Below, piece after piece: positions 40,612-56,297 of a stretch of 64,000 bases of DNA; the stretch's first letter is position 1; each line of letters begins with the position of its first letter. The stretch lies in contig OZ218956.1 of NCBI GenBank assembly GCA_965112735.1, forward strand, positions 2,108,001 through 2,172,000. Reading direction: 5' to 3'. Both the position numbers and the translations under genes were made by a program. The stretch is from Phaeosaccion multiseriatum. Taxonomy: Eukaryota; Ochrophyta, other classes. A model generated the notes under the pieces. That model did not search any database, was not told the DNA's origin, and saw nothing but the letters and a program-made list of their open reading frames with translations.

Positions 40612-42996
40612 ATGAGTGACCATTACACGGCGCTGGGACTTACTTCGGTAAGGGAGCCTCTGCGGCCTCGCCTGCTTTTCGTCTTCCTATATATTTCCTC
40701 CCTAATCAGTCCCTCTCTTTCTCTGGTCTCTCTCCATCTTCCTCTCTCTTCTCTCTCCTCTCTACCATCTCTCTCACTTCTATCCTCATAATCTCCTCTC
40801 TCTATCGATCCTGTCTCTCCTCTCTTTCCTCTCTCCTTTCCTTGCTCGATACGCTGTTCGATCTAGGCGAGCACCGCCACAGAGAGCGAGATCAAGAAGT
40901 CCTACCGCAAGCTTGCTCTCAAGTGGCATCCGGACAGGCATGCAAGCCGTAAGCTTCAGCCGGCACTCCTCAGAGAAGTACGTGGAGTGAGGGGGCGGGG
41001 AGAGAAGGGGAGAGAGAGAGAGGGAGAGAGAAGGACAGAAAGAGGGGGAGATGTGGAGCTAGGGAGAGGGAGAAGAGATAGATAGAGAGAGAGAAGAGAG
41101 CGATCGGAGAGAAAGAGAGAAACAGGAGAGAGGGTGAAGAGAAGGGAGAAATGATTAAGTGAGAAAGAGAGGGAGGGGAGGAGGAGGGAGAGGAGAGGAG
41201 AGAGTGAAGAGGAGAGAGACGTAGAGGAGAGAGAGGGGGGGGGAGAGAAGGAGAGAGGGAGAGGGACTGAGAAGGGCAGAAAGAGGGGAAGATGTGGAGC
41301 TAGGGAGAGAGAGAGAAGAGAGAGTGAAGAAGGAAGGGGGAAATGCAGAGGTGAGAAAGAGAGGGAGGGGGAGGGGTGAAGCAGAGGTGAGAAGTGAGAG
41401 AGAGGAGAATGACGAGAGAGAGAGGAGGGAGATGAATCAATGGATTTAGGGGCGAATTGGCATTGCCTCTCGAAAGCTCCTATCCCCTTTCATGTTCTCT
41501 CACCCCTTCCTCCGTCGTCACCTGCTTGCGTCCCTCCCTGCCCATTGCGACATTCTGTCCTTCCGCCCCTGGCCTTGGGCCCCACCCCTCCGCCTCCTCT
41601 TGCCTTTTCTCTCACTCCCTCCCGCCCTTCTATCCTGCCGTCCAGGTGTCCGGCCGCTTTCAGCAGATCCACGCGGCCTACAGCGTGCTCTCGGACCCTC
41701 GAAGGAAGTCCGCATACGACTTACAGCTCATAGCGCGGCAGCAGCAGCAGGCACGTGGGCAGCAGCAGCAGCAGCAGCAGCAGCAGCCGACGCAGGCACA
41801 GCAGCAGCAGGACACCCACCCCGGCGGCGGCAACGGCCGTAGCAGCAGTAACAATGGACGGCGTGTGCCAGTGAGTCCGAGTCCTCGACCACCCCACCGG
41901 AGCTCTGGGCAGTGCTACAAGAGCAGCAGCAGACACTACAGGTCCGCCTCCGCCTCCGCCTCCATCGGCAGCCGTTACTCCGGCAACTACGGCCAGCACA
42001 ACAACACCAGCACCAGCACCAGCACAAAGGCGAGGAGCTTCTCAGTCTCTGGAGAGCGCGGCCCTGCCCCTCCTCGCCATCGTCGCAGTAGTAGTGCCGG
42101 CAGCGGCGGCGTAGCAGGCAGTGGTGGAAAGGACAGCAGCAGCAGCAGCAGCAGCAGGAGCAACCATCCCAATGGCAGGGGTGGCGACGAGGGCGGGAAA
42201 GGAGAAGCAAGTGGTGGCCTCGATGAGAGGGGTGGGGGGGACGGCGACGGCCTCACAACTGGCGACGGCGGTGGCGAGGCCTGTGCAGGGGCGGTGCGAG
42301 TAGAACAGGCGCCTTCCTCCACCATATCGCATCCCCCTTCCCACCCCCACGCCCATCCTTCCAGCAGCTCTTCGTTCACTTCATTCTCACCTTTTGCCGA
42401 CGTGAGCGCTGACGACATCTCCAAGGCGAGGGGCAAGGCATGGCGTCAGAGTGACACGAGCACCAAGGGCAGGGACAGGAGGGGCAGGGGCATGGGGAAG
42501 GGGGGAAGGGGGGGCGAGGGGTCGAGGGGCGGGGCTGAGGCTGAGGCTGCTGCGTGTCCTTCTATGCCACCTGCTACAGGGCCTGCAGGAGCCGGTACCG
42601 GTGGAGGCGATGTTGCTGTATCACCAACTGGTGGTGGTGGTGGTGCTGCTGCTGCTGGGGGGGAAGGGAGAGGGGGAGGGTATGATGATGACGGAGCGGA
42701 CGAAGGTCAGACTGGAACAGGGGGCGAACAACAAGGCCAGGAGGGCGGCGGGGGGGGGGGAAGGGAAGGGCCCGAAGGATCACACTTGGCAGCAGCAGGA
42801 GAGGGGCGACGCCAGGGTTGGAGCGAGTGCCAAGCATCAGGGCCAGGGGCAGGGGCAGGGGCAGCAGGAGGAGGAGCAGGAGGAGCAGATGGCTCCACCA
42901 AGGAGCCTGTCCAGTGTGGCTTAGCAAGCGCCGCCTCTGCTCTCCCTTCGAAGCGAGAGACTCGACCTCCTGCAGCAGTAGCAGTTGGTGATACAA

Positions 42997-43030
<34 letters not shown>

Positions 43031-45978
43031 GCCTTCCGCTCTTCACCGGGTGCCCGCTCGGACTCGTAGGCTAACTTGCCCCGCGTGTGGAGAAGCAACA
43101 ACGCGAAGGGGCGTGCCGCAGGCGAAGAGTCTCACGTGTGCGAATGAGGCGTGCGGCTGCAGGTGAGTTGCTTAGGTCAAGGCTACTGGACCGCAAACAC
43201 GCTGCTTGGCTCAAGGCCCCAAGCCACTAAATTGCGCTGCTCCTGCTGCTCCTGCTGCTCCTGCTGCTCCTGCTGCTGCTGCTGCTGCTGCTTGCTGCTT
43301 GACCCTGAGCCGCTGACTCTATAGCTATTGGGACCCTTTGTAGGCTTACCCTGACCATCCTGTCCACCCCCCCCCCTCCTCCCTCCCCCTCCCCCCGCCC
43401 CTTGAACTGTCTCTATTCTTTATGCCGCTCTCTCTTATATATATATGTGTGTGTGTGTGTACGTATCCCACACACAAGATTCCATGAGATCTTCTGCCGC
43501 CAGTGCGGCGAGTGGGGCACCAGTCGAGGCAAGAGGGGCTCGGCCGCGTGTGTGGGGTGCGCGTGTGGCAACTTGTTCTGTCAGTCACGCTGCCCGAATA
43601 AAGCCTGCCGGTACGTCGGCAGGCAGGGAGAGAGTCAGAGCAGACTAGACCAGAGTATGTAGAGGCATTCCACTGCCATCCTTTTGTCCTGACACCCACC
43701 CACCCACCCACCCACCCACCCATCCACTGCCATCCTTTTGTCCTGACACCCACCCATCCATCCACTGCTCTCCTCAGGCGCTGGAGTACATGGCCCGGTA
43801 GACACGGAGAAAGCAATCGCGTGTGCGTTGCTCCCAACTGCCGCCAAGTGTATCACGAGACCTTCTGTCCGAAGTGCCTCTCTTGGAGCACCTGGCCGGG
43901 GGAAAAGGGTGGCACCGCCTTGGTTTGCAAGTACGTGACTGACTTGGTTTGTTCTCTCTCTAGGTTGAGGAGAGGGGTGAATACCTCGCTTCTGTCCTTG
44001 TCTTGGTCTTCTTCCTTTGCTCCTTGCTTGCTTGCTCTCCTTCGTTCCTTCTTTCCCTTCCTTGCCTCCCCTCCCTTTCTCCTCCCTTTCTTTCTTCCTT
44101 CCTTCCTTCCTTCCTTCCTTCCTTTCCTTCTTCCCTTCCTCCCTTCTCTCCTCCCTTCTCTCCTCCTCCCCCTCTTCTCTCCTCTCCTCCTTCCCTCTTC
44201 CCTCCGCTCCTCCTCCCCTTGTTGCCTCCTCTCCTCCTCCCCTGGTTCCCTCCTGTCCCCTACTTAACCAAACCCTTGCGCCCCTCGCTCCTGCCTCGAA
44301 CCCCACGACTGGCCTGTCTCTTGTCTCGCCCCCCCGCCTTACTCACAGATGCCGGTGTGAATTCTTCGAACTCAAGTGCCCAGTGTGCGGCTCCTGGGGC
44401 AGCCTCGTGGGCAAGCGGGTGAGGGGACAAGTCGTTTGCTGCAGGTATGTATTACGCGTACGGAAGGGTCATACCATTCAAGTGTCATCCATTGCCATCC
44501 CCCCACCACTCACCCACATACACGCACGCACCCACCCGCCCACCCACGCACCCACCCACCCACACGCATCCACCCACTGACCCACCCACCCTATCCAACC
44601 CACACCCATCACCCACACACAACCCGCCAGCGCGTGTGAGGAGGTGACCCACGAGGCCCAGTGCCCCTCGTGCTCCGAATGGTCCTACCAAGTGGGATCA
44701 AGGGGCTGTTCGGAAACCCTCTTCTGCCAGAGCGAGACGTGTGAGGGCCGCTTCGGTTTCCACGAGGCCATGTGTGTGCGGTGTAGGAAGTGGTTTGGGC
44801 GGAAGGGCGCGCGGCAGGACCGGCAGCAGCTACTTCCACCTCCAGAAGTTGGTGGTACGGCTGTTGTTGGTGACGCAGCAGCACTCGTTGGTGCAGTGGC
44901 AGGAGGAGGAGGAGGAGGAGGAGGAGGAGGGGGAGGAGGAGGAGCAGCAGGAGCAGGAGGAGGAGGAGGAGGAGGAGGAGGAGGAGGAGGGGGGGGGTCG
45001 GGAGGAGGGGGGGCGGAGGCTGCAGTGTCCTGGCCTTCGTTAGAGCCTTCGTCACAGAGCAAGCCCTTGTTCTATTGTCATGCTTGCTACCGGGAGGAGG
45101 CAAAGCAGCAGCAGCAGCAGCAGCATGCAGAACGAAAAATGCAACAACAAGAACGAGAGCAAGAAGAACAACAAGCAGAGGAACAACAACAACAACAACA
45201 GCAGCAGCAGCAGCAGCAGCCGCAGCAGCCGCAGCAGCAGCAGCAGCAGCAAGAGCAAGAGCAAGAGCGGGGAGGCGATAAGGCTGACAGAGCTCGAGAG
45301 ACACGGCTGGAAGAAGCCTTGACTGAGCATCGCCACCGAAAGGAGCAGGAGGCGTCAGCGCCGCCGAAACCCCGTGCCCCGCAAGGTGAGGGAGGGAGGA
45401 GGAGGGGAGTGGGGCAGCTGGATCGTCGTCAACAGCAACACCAACAGCAGTTGGTGATACAGCAGCAACAGCAGCAGCAGCAGCAGCCTGAAGTGGAAGG
45501 GTACGAGCAGGAAGAAGAGGAGGAGGGGAGGGGGGGAGAGGAGGAGGAGGAAGAGGGGGAAGAGGGGGAAGAGGGGGAAGAGGAGGAGGAGGAGGGGGAA
45601 GAAGGGGAAGAGAGGCGGAGGACGGGCCAGACTCGGCCCCGTGAGCGTGAGTGGGGCACACTCAGTCTAGGGCACGATAGACCGCGGAACAGCAAGGGTA
45701 GGGGCAAGGGTACCGGTAAGGATGATAGGGGTAAGCGGAAGGTGGTTCCTCCCCCGGGGGGTGGTGGTGGTGTGAGAGTGAGGGTCATGCGGGAGGGGGC
45801 CTCTTGGTCCCCCGGGGAAGCCGTCGGCGGTGCGATACGGGAGTGTTGCGCCCGAGCTGCGGCTGTTGTGACGTGTAGCAATGGCAGCAGCGACCGGACG
45901 GACGGCGCCTATTGCTTCTGCCTCCAGTGCAACGCCTTTCGCCACTTCTCCTCCTCCCTGTGCTCTGGAGGGCGGTAG
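40612..45978 (+). CDS. J-domain protein with exon-duplicated zinc-ribbon array
   Basis: Exons 40612-40647, 40867-40977, 41646-43162, 43479-43610, 43778-43930, 44349-44444 and 44631-45978, in phase, 1130 residues. Residues 1-~85 form a J domain: YTALGL, SEIKKSYRKLALKWHPDR (HPD motif), then FQQIHAAYSVLSDPRRKSAYD with a slightly lengthened loop. A ~440-residue Ser/Gly-rich linker follows. From ~residue 528 come C-X2-C units with a shared pattern, HE/FE-x-x-C-x-x-C-x-x-W ... G ... C: CPACGEA, FCRQCGEWG, FCPKCLSWS, KCPVCGSWG, QCPSCSEWS and MCVRCRKWF. Exons 4, 5 and 6 each encode about one unit with phase 2 at both edges. The C-terminal half is Gln/Glu-rich with one LVIQQQQ motif, then a last CFCLQC. 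An Hsp70 co-chaperone role follows from the J domain; the zinc-ribbon family is not one I recognise. Confidence 0.83.
40985..41440 (+). repeat. 450-bp polypurine (GA-rich) intron tract
   Basis: Nearly uninterrupted G/A sequence (GAGAGA, GGGAGA) on the sense strand of the J-domain gene intron 40978-41645, followed by a pyrimidine-rich part before the acceptor. Such mirror-rich purine tracts can form triplex DNA. Confidence 0.8.
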
Positions 45979-46391
45979 CTACTGGAGGTTTCAAGCGTTT
46001 CCAACTACTCCGAACTGTTGGGGTACAAATCACCACTTTTTGTAGGGTGGTGTGACTGACGTGCGTTGCTTTTCCCCTCTTCTCATTGTAGGCTTAAACT
46101 ATTACAGTAAGAAGGAACTGAAAAATATAAAAAAAAAATAGAACTGGGAGTGTCTGTGCGCGAACAGACGTGACCCTCGGTCACTGACATGACCCTCGGT
46201 CACTGAACCAAAGGGGGAGGGAGGAGTCATGCAGTCACCCCTGTCCCTCCACCGTCCGGTCTTGTCTTGCCAGCCAAAGCCGTTGGCGAGCATTCCGGCG
46301 ACCCATCCCTCGACTGTAATAGATCCATCTATAAACTGTAGGACCCCAATTAGTAGGGTTCCATCGTCGTCCTTCTCCCCGTCCTCATCGT
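45979..46391. other. Convergent intergenic region, no gene seen
   Basis: 413 bp between the J-domain gene stop and the TPI stop. A 22-bp direct repeat (TGACCCTCGGTCACTGA type) occurs twice at about 46170-46207. Confidence 0.6.
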
Positions 46392-49246
<2,855 letters not shown>

Positions 49247-49933
49247 CTTCTCCTACTGCTATCTCTGCTGTTAAAAAAAAAGGGTACGGTTGTTCTGCTG
49301 TTTTTTCTCTCTTTTTTTTTTGCGGCTTTGCTCTGCTTGCCATCAGAGGTATACAGGAAACAGTTTCCTATACTGCTTCTGTACTGTTGGCCAGCTTTTT
49401 TTCAGAATCGTCCGTCGGAGCCCGACACATAATTAGAGAGAGAGTGAGAGAGAGAGAGAGGGAGAGGAACTTTGCACAAGACGTGGGAGGCTGTTCACAG
49501 TGTTCTCATCCGACACCAGCCCGCTGGCTTTCGCCTTTCCTTGCATTTATCCAGTTGCTCTGGTCCTAAAGCTCCTCAACAATCTATTTTGGCCGGTCGA
49601 GGGAGGGAGCTCCCGAAGCTCAGCGACAGGAGGAGGAGTGGACAGCACCTCCAGCAGCGGCACGTCCAGCAGGATCAGTACCTGCAAAAGTGGTTGCAGC
49701 AGCGGCGGTAGCAGTAGAGCACAGCAACCCACACACTTTTTTGGGGGGAAGGAGGCCACCTGTTAAGAGGTCCGACGTGGCTTCACTGCTGTAGCTCCGC
49801 CCAGGGCTGCACAGCAGCGCAGTAAACAGTCTTTCTCCTCTGGGAGGGGATTTCTCGTCCTGGTTGGCCCACGGGAGGTCCCAAGTCTCCGGGCTGTGAG
49901 CGCTGCAATTGGTGCGAGCCTCAGTGAGTGGCA
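49247..49933. promoter_or_regulatory. Divergent intergenic region of TPI and 7TM-RGS genes
   Basis: 687 bp between divergent starts. Holds runs of A/T near 49270-49320, a (GA)n tract at 49436-49461 and otherwise mixed sequence. No exon recognised. Confidence 0.5.
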
Positions 49934-52900
49934 ATGGCAGCAACAGTAGCGCCGACGGAGTTCGATTCCTCGCAGCTCTTGCCCGTACCGGGACCCCAAG
50001 AAAGTAGGTGCTGGAGGATGAGGGGCGGGTGGTGATGAGCAGGAGAAGGGAGGGACGACGCCTCTTGTTCCCCCCGAATATCGCACTTCTCCCCATGCAC
50101 TTCTCCACATGTTTCGTACCTATCCCTCACTCTCTCTCTCTCTGTTGTTTTACTGTTGATCCCACCTTCGCAGAGGCCGTGGCGATTACAAGGCTCGTCT
50201 TGGCTTCCTTCTACTTCGTCGTTGGGTTTGGGTTTTTCCTCCCATGGCTTTTCAAAGGTGAGCTGGAGTAGACGAGGGAAGGAGAGACAGGCAGAAGAGA
50301 CAGATATGAGTTCAAGGGAAGGGGGGGGAAGAGAGACAGACAGACCGACCGACCGTCTGAGAAATACTGTGGCGCGCTTGACTCAGGTTCTCACTCCATG
50401 TGCAACTTCACCCGGACCCCCCCATATGCGTGCGTGTCCTCTCCTGGCCTGCCCCCCTGCCCTGCTCTGTCCTGCCCACAACGTCTCTTCCCCTCGCCTC
50501 TTCACATCACTCCAACACCCAACATACAGAGCGCAAATCGCTGGACGTCCGCCTACGCTCCCCTTACCTCCTCCTCGCCTCGGGATCCACGGCCCTGCTG
50601 GTCACCCTCATGCTGGCCCTCAGCAACAGCATATACATCCTTCACCCGGACCAGAAGGAGTGGCCCAAGTCGGACTATGCGCAGTCCTTCATCTTCTTCT
50701 CTCTGCCAATGTTCTACTTTATGTATGTCTTTCGGGCCGTGCGCCTTCTCGTCATGGCCCGACCGAAGCTGCGCAAGAGAGTGCCATCCTTCGTGGTGAA
50801 TGAGTTATATATCGTCGCCTTCTCCCTTGTGGTGGCGCTCGTGTGCTTCTTCCCCGTCCCGGTTGCCTACCAGCATGTGAGTGCGCGAGGAGAGAGAGAG
50901 GAGAGGGCACAAAATAGCTTGCCTTCTTTGTCCGACAGCCCCTTTCGCCTTTCCTGGCTGACCTTCCGGGCTGTGCTGTGTCTGTGTTCACTTTCTTCTT
51001 CTCCTCCTCCTCCCTCGCCCTCGATCCACTGCCATCCCCCACCTTGTCCTACCAGGACAAATACTCGAACCTTCAGAGTACGCCTTGGAAGGTCATCGAG
51101 TACTCTTTGTACGCGGTGTGCGCCTTGCTGGTCTTGCTCTTCCCCTTCGTCTTCCAAGTCAAGGACCTCTGGAGTCTCAATCAGGTACGGAACCCATCCG
51201 CCCCCCCCTACCCACATACCCTTCAATCTTGTCCGTTCGTGCATACCCTCCCTCTCATTTGCTCCCTTTGCCTCGCGCCCGCCCCACTCCCCTGACCCTG
51301 ACCCTTCTCCTCCCCCGCTGTGTACGGCCTTTGCAGGAAATCATGATCGTTTCGACGGCCTTCTTCGCCCTCACCTTCCTCAACCGCCTGGTGACTGAAA
51401 ACGCTGAGGCTGCCTTCAAGAGATGTGAGTGCACGCACGGTGTTTAGCTGTCATTCCTCTGATGCTGAGTTGTTGGTCGAAGGGCGGGCGGGGGGGGGGG
51501 GGGGGGGCACGAGTAGAAAGGGGTGTTAATCCTCAGCATTGTTGCTTCGAACGAGTGTATGTGCATGCCCCTCCCATGCGTACCAAACGTCATTCCTCGG
51601 CCTGGCTTGCTCACAGTTTTGCCTGACCGTGCCCCCCCGACACCACACCCCACGCCCTTCACGCCCCTGCTCATCGCCTCCTCATCCTCCTCCTCCCTCC
51701 CTCCCTCCTTCCCTCCCTCCCTCCCTCCCTTCTTCCCTGTCTCCCGCCCTCCTGACCTTCAACAGTCGACTTCGAGAGTATGTGGATCAAGATCTTCAAG
51801 TGGCTCATCTCCCGCCACGATCTCACCAATTTCGTGGCATTGCTTGTCTTTACGGTATCCAACGTCTGGCCGGTCATCTCAATCATTCGGAGAAGGAAGC
51901 AGCAAGAGGACCGACGACAGCGTGCAGGCAGGCGGTACGTTCGATTGCATAGCATCCTCTCTAGTCTGATTGCGTGAGTTTGGGTGTCATTCAGAGGCCC
52001 AACCCCCGTTTGCTCGGCGGCGATCGTCTGTCAGCCATCTCCGAGGGGTTAGCGGATGGACACTGCTCACCCGCTTTCTCGCCCTTGGGGCCTGATGGTG
52101 TTGCCATTACTGGCGCTGCTGCTGCTAATTCGCCCCTTGTCCTACCTACCTACCGTTGTTCTTTCCCTTCTTCTCCCGGTGCAAAACGGCAGGCAGAAGA
52201 GGTTCATCAAGTCCAAGCTATCCGCGCAAGCGGACCACCAGCAAGGCATGGACGGAGGCGCACACACAGCCGAAGAAGACATGGGGCGTTGCGACAGCAT
52301 GGACGGGGCGACAGACTATGACGAGAATACGGAGGTGGACGACAATGAGGCCGAGTTCCAGCAGGATCTGAGCCGATACGGCCGCCTGGCTGACATCAGC
52401 GCCGAGCCCGCCATCGAAGACGCCTTCTTGCGTTTCGTTCGCTCGGCCCTCTGCGAGGAGAGCTTCCTTTTCCTCAAGGCAGTGGATGCATACAAGGCAC
52501 ACAGCCCTCAGGACCCGCACTCGCCCGTGCCAAACAGCCCCGCCTCGAGTATCGTGGGACATTCCGCGGAGGCTGCTCAGGCCGCCACTCGTTCAGCCAC
52601 CAAGGCCCGGCACAGTCCACTCACCCGCCTCGCGTCGGGGTACGGGTCTTCTCCGCGCCTGCCGGGGGTCGTGGCGAGGTTGGCAAGGTCGGTGTCGTCA
52701 CCCCCTCAATCTTCTCGGGGTGGGACCTCCACTCGCGGGACCCCGGCTGCCGGCACCCCCCGTTCTGGTACTGCTGCTGCTGGTGGTGGTGGTGATGATG
52801 CTGGTGCTACCCCCTCCTCTCCTCAGATGCCGTCGGCTTTGGCGTCTGCGCTGGCCGCGGAGGAGGAGGGGCGGCTGCAGAGCCACACGTTTCAGGCCTT

Positions 52901-53492
52901 TAAGAGACTCTGCGATGCCTACATTGAGGAAGGCTCTCTCTATGAGGTGAATATCAGCAGTAGACTCAAGAAGAGCGTGCTTGGGTACAGCAAAGACCCT
53001 ACTCTGTTCCAGGCGCTGTCTGTGGCGGAGCGGAGAAACGTGTTTGACCCCTGCTACTCGGCCATCAAGAGCATGCTGGAGATGAATTTGGTCATTCGGT
53101 TTTTGACATCCAAGGAGTTTGCCGCTGGGAAGGCGGAAATTCACGAGACGCGGGAGGAGAGGGAGCAGCAACGGCTTGTGCAGGAGGAGCTAGTGGCCGT
53201 GAGGGTGGAGCTGGACGATGTCAAGAGGCAGAGAAAGTTCTTGGAGGGACGGGCGGAGCTAGAGGACGAGGGGGAGGAGGAGGGCTTCGAGGCGAAGGAG
53301 GGGGGGGCAGAACAAGATGAAGAGCAAGGTGGAGGTGGGGGTACGCTGGCTGATGATGCTGAGGGGAGAATGCCCAGAGGTGGACCACGAGGTGACGATG
53401 GCACTTCCATCAGCACCGGGTCTGCGAGCACCAATGTGGTGAGTGCAATGGTGACCTCCGCCACGCCGGCCGCAACGGCCACCGCTCAGTAG
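49934..53492 (+). CDS. Seven-transmembrane RGS protein
   Basis: Exons 49934-50003, 50174-50257, 50530-50876, 51056-51184, 51337-51424, 51766-51934 and 52193-53492, in phase, 728 residues. Seven hydrophobic helices are visible: VLASFYFVVGFGFFLPWLF, PYLLLASGSTALLVTLMLAL, FIFFSLPMFYFMYVF, LYIVAFSLVVALVCFFPV, VIEYSLYAVCALLVLLFPFV, EIMIVSTAFFALTFL and NFVALLVFTVSNVWPVISI. A cytoplasmic RGS domain (about residues 365-605) starts AIEDAFLRFVRSALCEESFLFLKAV and ends FDPCYSAIKSMLEMNLVIRFL, split by a ~120-residue Ser/Pro-rich insertion. The layout resembles plant RGS1, which speeds GTP hydrolysis by G-alpha. The tail is acidic and coiled-coil-like. The start exon is short but has an ATG and a phase-compatible donor. 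Confidence 0.85.
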
Positions 53493-54218
53493 AAGGGAAG
53501 TAGAGGTTAGGATGGGCCGTTGTCATTGTCTGCACTGCCGTGGACTATACTCTATTGGCCATTTGGCTATTGACGTGAACTTCTTTCTGTCAATAGTCGG
53601 ATGTTGACGAAGGGCACTAGATAGAAGCCCAGGGGTGGGGGGGGGGACAGAAGGGAGGGGAAGAGGGAGGGAGCACAAGTGGTATCTTTGTTGGTTGTGC
53701 GAATGAAGGGGGACAAGGTATTTGTATCTATCTCCCAATGGGAACACAAAGATCGAATGATTGGTTGTTGAAGGGTGTGCGAGGGAACATCATCATGTCC
53801 TACCTCCTGTGGTCATTCGGACCTAATGGGGTTTTTGGTAAACGCACACACCTACCTACCTATTAGAAGTAATTATCAATATACATGCACGCTACTCCAT
53901 GGATCGACAGAGATCAAAAAGTGGGTTCAATGGACCACATGCCTCAAGACCCTACCCGAGGCCGAGCACGCTTCCGCTCAGAGCAGGGGACGGCGCATCC
54001 CGTAACCAGAGGTGCTCGGCCCTCCGGCCTTGCTGCGCGGGATGCGCACCCTAGAAAGGGGCCGTACTCAGCTGCTCAACCTTGGGGCTGCCTCAGGTGT
54101 CCTTTTGCGGCTTGCTTCACAGCGGTACATTATCGACTTTCCCACGGCTGTGTGGCCTCCTCCTACCTCTCGCCGCATCGTCACACCGGTACGGCACCAA
54201 ATGATGTGGTTACTGCTG

Positions 54219-54268
<50 letters not shown>

Positions 54269-54776
54269 GCTTTTCATTGTCCGGGAGGAAGCCCCAGGCA
54301 CCAAAACCCCTCCTCTCATGCAATGCGGACAGCGTTCCATTTCGTCTTTCTTCCCTCTTCTCTCTCCCTTCTTCCCTCGCGTGTAGACGACGCCTGCCCC
54401 GCCATGATGCTCTCTCAGTTCATCACCCCTTTGAAAAGGGCTTCGTGGCCTGTGGACTGACTCGTCTTTAATCAAGAAGCAAATTCTCTTCTGTTCTTCG
54501 CTCATGACTCGCTTGACTTTTGCGTTGCGATATGATTCCTCCACGTCGTCCAATCTCGGCTCCTTCGTCGTGCTCTTTTGTAGCCACCGCCACGACGAGT
54601 CAATACAGCAGGCAGCTCCAACAAGGACACTCACACCCTCTCCTCGCTCGGCCCGTGACGTCACGTCCTCCTCGAACCAATCAAGTCGACAAGGACCTTT
54701 CCCACTCTTTGATGGACTCAATGGACTGACTGCTGGTGCTTCTTGCACTGGCAACGAGAAGGATGAGAAGGGAGAC
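53493..54776. other. Convergent intergenic region
   Basis: 1.28 kb. Contains a (TAC)n tract at 54214-54268 and AT-rich DNA around 53830-53890. A 276-codon minus-strand frame exists at 54068-54898 but is interrupted by the poly-Ser-encoding triplet repeat and was not called. Confidence 0.55.
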
Positions 54777-56293
54777 TTAGGAAGGTGGTGTACTACGGGC
54801 CCGCTTAGCCGCAGGTAGTAGAGAAGGGAAGTCGCCGCTTCGACTCCGAAGGCCAAGCGGGGACGGCTGCTGCTGCTTGTTGTGGGGGCTGCAGACACCC
54901 TCTTCGCGTGCTTCGGCCTGCCGCTGGTGGTGGTGGCGGCGGTGGTGGTGGTTGGTCGTGTCGTTGTCGCCTCCTCCCCCTCGTCCTCCTCCTCCGCCTC
55001 CTCCTCGCGCTGAGTAAGTGTGTCTCGCTGCTAGGACCTGTGAGGCGGCCGCAGTAGCCACGATCCCCAAACAAGTGGTCAGGAGGGAGAAGCAAGGCTT
55101 AGTCCTGCAGGAATCAAGTCAAGCAGAGCCGAAAGAAGGAGGCGGGGCGGAGCGGGGCCGACTAGAGCACAGCCCCTGCTGTAGGGTGAGAACAAAAGAA
55201 GCGAAGGAACAACAAAGTTCGAACGAGCGTGGCGGCGGGCGCAAGCAACAAGCAAGTCAAGCCGCAAGGGCATTCTTCTCACCGGGAAATCGTTTCCTTT
55301 TCCTTCTCCCCCTTGTTGCACTGCTGCTCTTCTTGGAGCCTCTCGTTCTCCTCGTCCTCCTCCTCTTCTTGTCGCTGCAGCTAGTGGTGTGTGTCCGGGA
55401 CTGTGCTCTCCGCCGGCGCGAATCGGGGCTGGGAAGGACAAGCGTCTGCTATAGGAATAGGAGGGAGACTTATCCACCTCCTTCACCACCCCGCCCCCCT
55501 CCCTGCTTCCCGGCGGCGTAGTATCCGCATGCTGTCCACGGGACTGGTGAGCCGGGAAAAGGCTCTCGTCTGCTGTACCGAAGCTCAAGTCGATGAGCCC
55601 CTTCCTTGCCCCACGCTTCGGAGTCGGTTCCACCTTGCTGAGTGAAGAGGAGTGACGACGGAGAGAAGGAGCAGAGGAGGAGGGCGTCGACATTGCCGGG
55701 TGTTCACCGAGCCGCGCATGATGGTCTGCTGCAGGAGGGGAACACGACCGACGAGGAGACGTCGCAAGCTTGTTTCCGGCGCCGGCGGCGGCGCTCCCCC
55801 CCTCGCCTCCCTCCCCTCCTGCTGCATTCTCCGGCTGTGTCATCGGTCCGTCGCCCGGAAGCTCGTCATCGCCGTCCTCGCCCAACTCGTTTGCTGGAAC
55901 CGTCGCAAGCCCATCTCCGGCCTTTGATGGCAACGCAAAGGGCCGCTCTGGCCACAGCCTAGGAGAGGCGAACTGAGAAGGAGACGGCGCTCTCTTCCCC
56001 CGCCCATTGGCAAGGTCAATACCTTCTTGCTCTGGCATTGCCCGCCCCTCAGTGCCATCTTCTCCCCAGCCCTCATAGAGACCAATCGAGCACCAGCCCC
56101 TCCGAGCCTCTTCCCTGTTGCGCTCACTGCTATACAGCGCCCCTGCCCTCTCTGCTGCCGCCGCGGCGAACCACGTTTGGCTGTTCCTGAGCTGGAGCAG
56201 GTCAGGTACAAAGCCTGTCCCCAGCAGCTTCTCCTCCTCGCCCTCCCCATCTTGCCCCCAACCTTTGCTTTCGCTCCTCACGTTCCCTCCCAT
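54777..56293 (-). CDS. Hypothetical low-complexity protein
   Basis: Probable exons 56293-55283 and 55037-54777 (phase 0, donor CCCG/GTGAGA, acceptor CTCACAG/GT), 423 residues. The first exon is acidic and Ser/Pro-rich; around residues 240-330 it has more ordinary composition (RKGLIDLSFGTADESLF, then DKSPSYSYSRRLSFPAP), suggesting short linear motifs or phosphosites. The second exon is Gly-, His- and Gln-rich and ends PSLLPAAKRARSTPPS, which contains a possible nuclear localisation signal. Family unknown. The start is uncertain: the ATG overlaps the target-site duplication of an inserted repeat element, and an earlier exon cannot be excluded. Confidence 0.5.
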
Positions 56294-56297
56294 ACGC

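Noticed and set aside
54068-54898. 276-codon minus-strand frame
   Set aside because: Begins at a non-ATG codon, overlaps the end of a better-supported exon in another frame and runs into poly-Ser from a TAC/ACT repeat; some middle residues look plausible, so it is only provisionally rejected.
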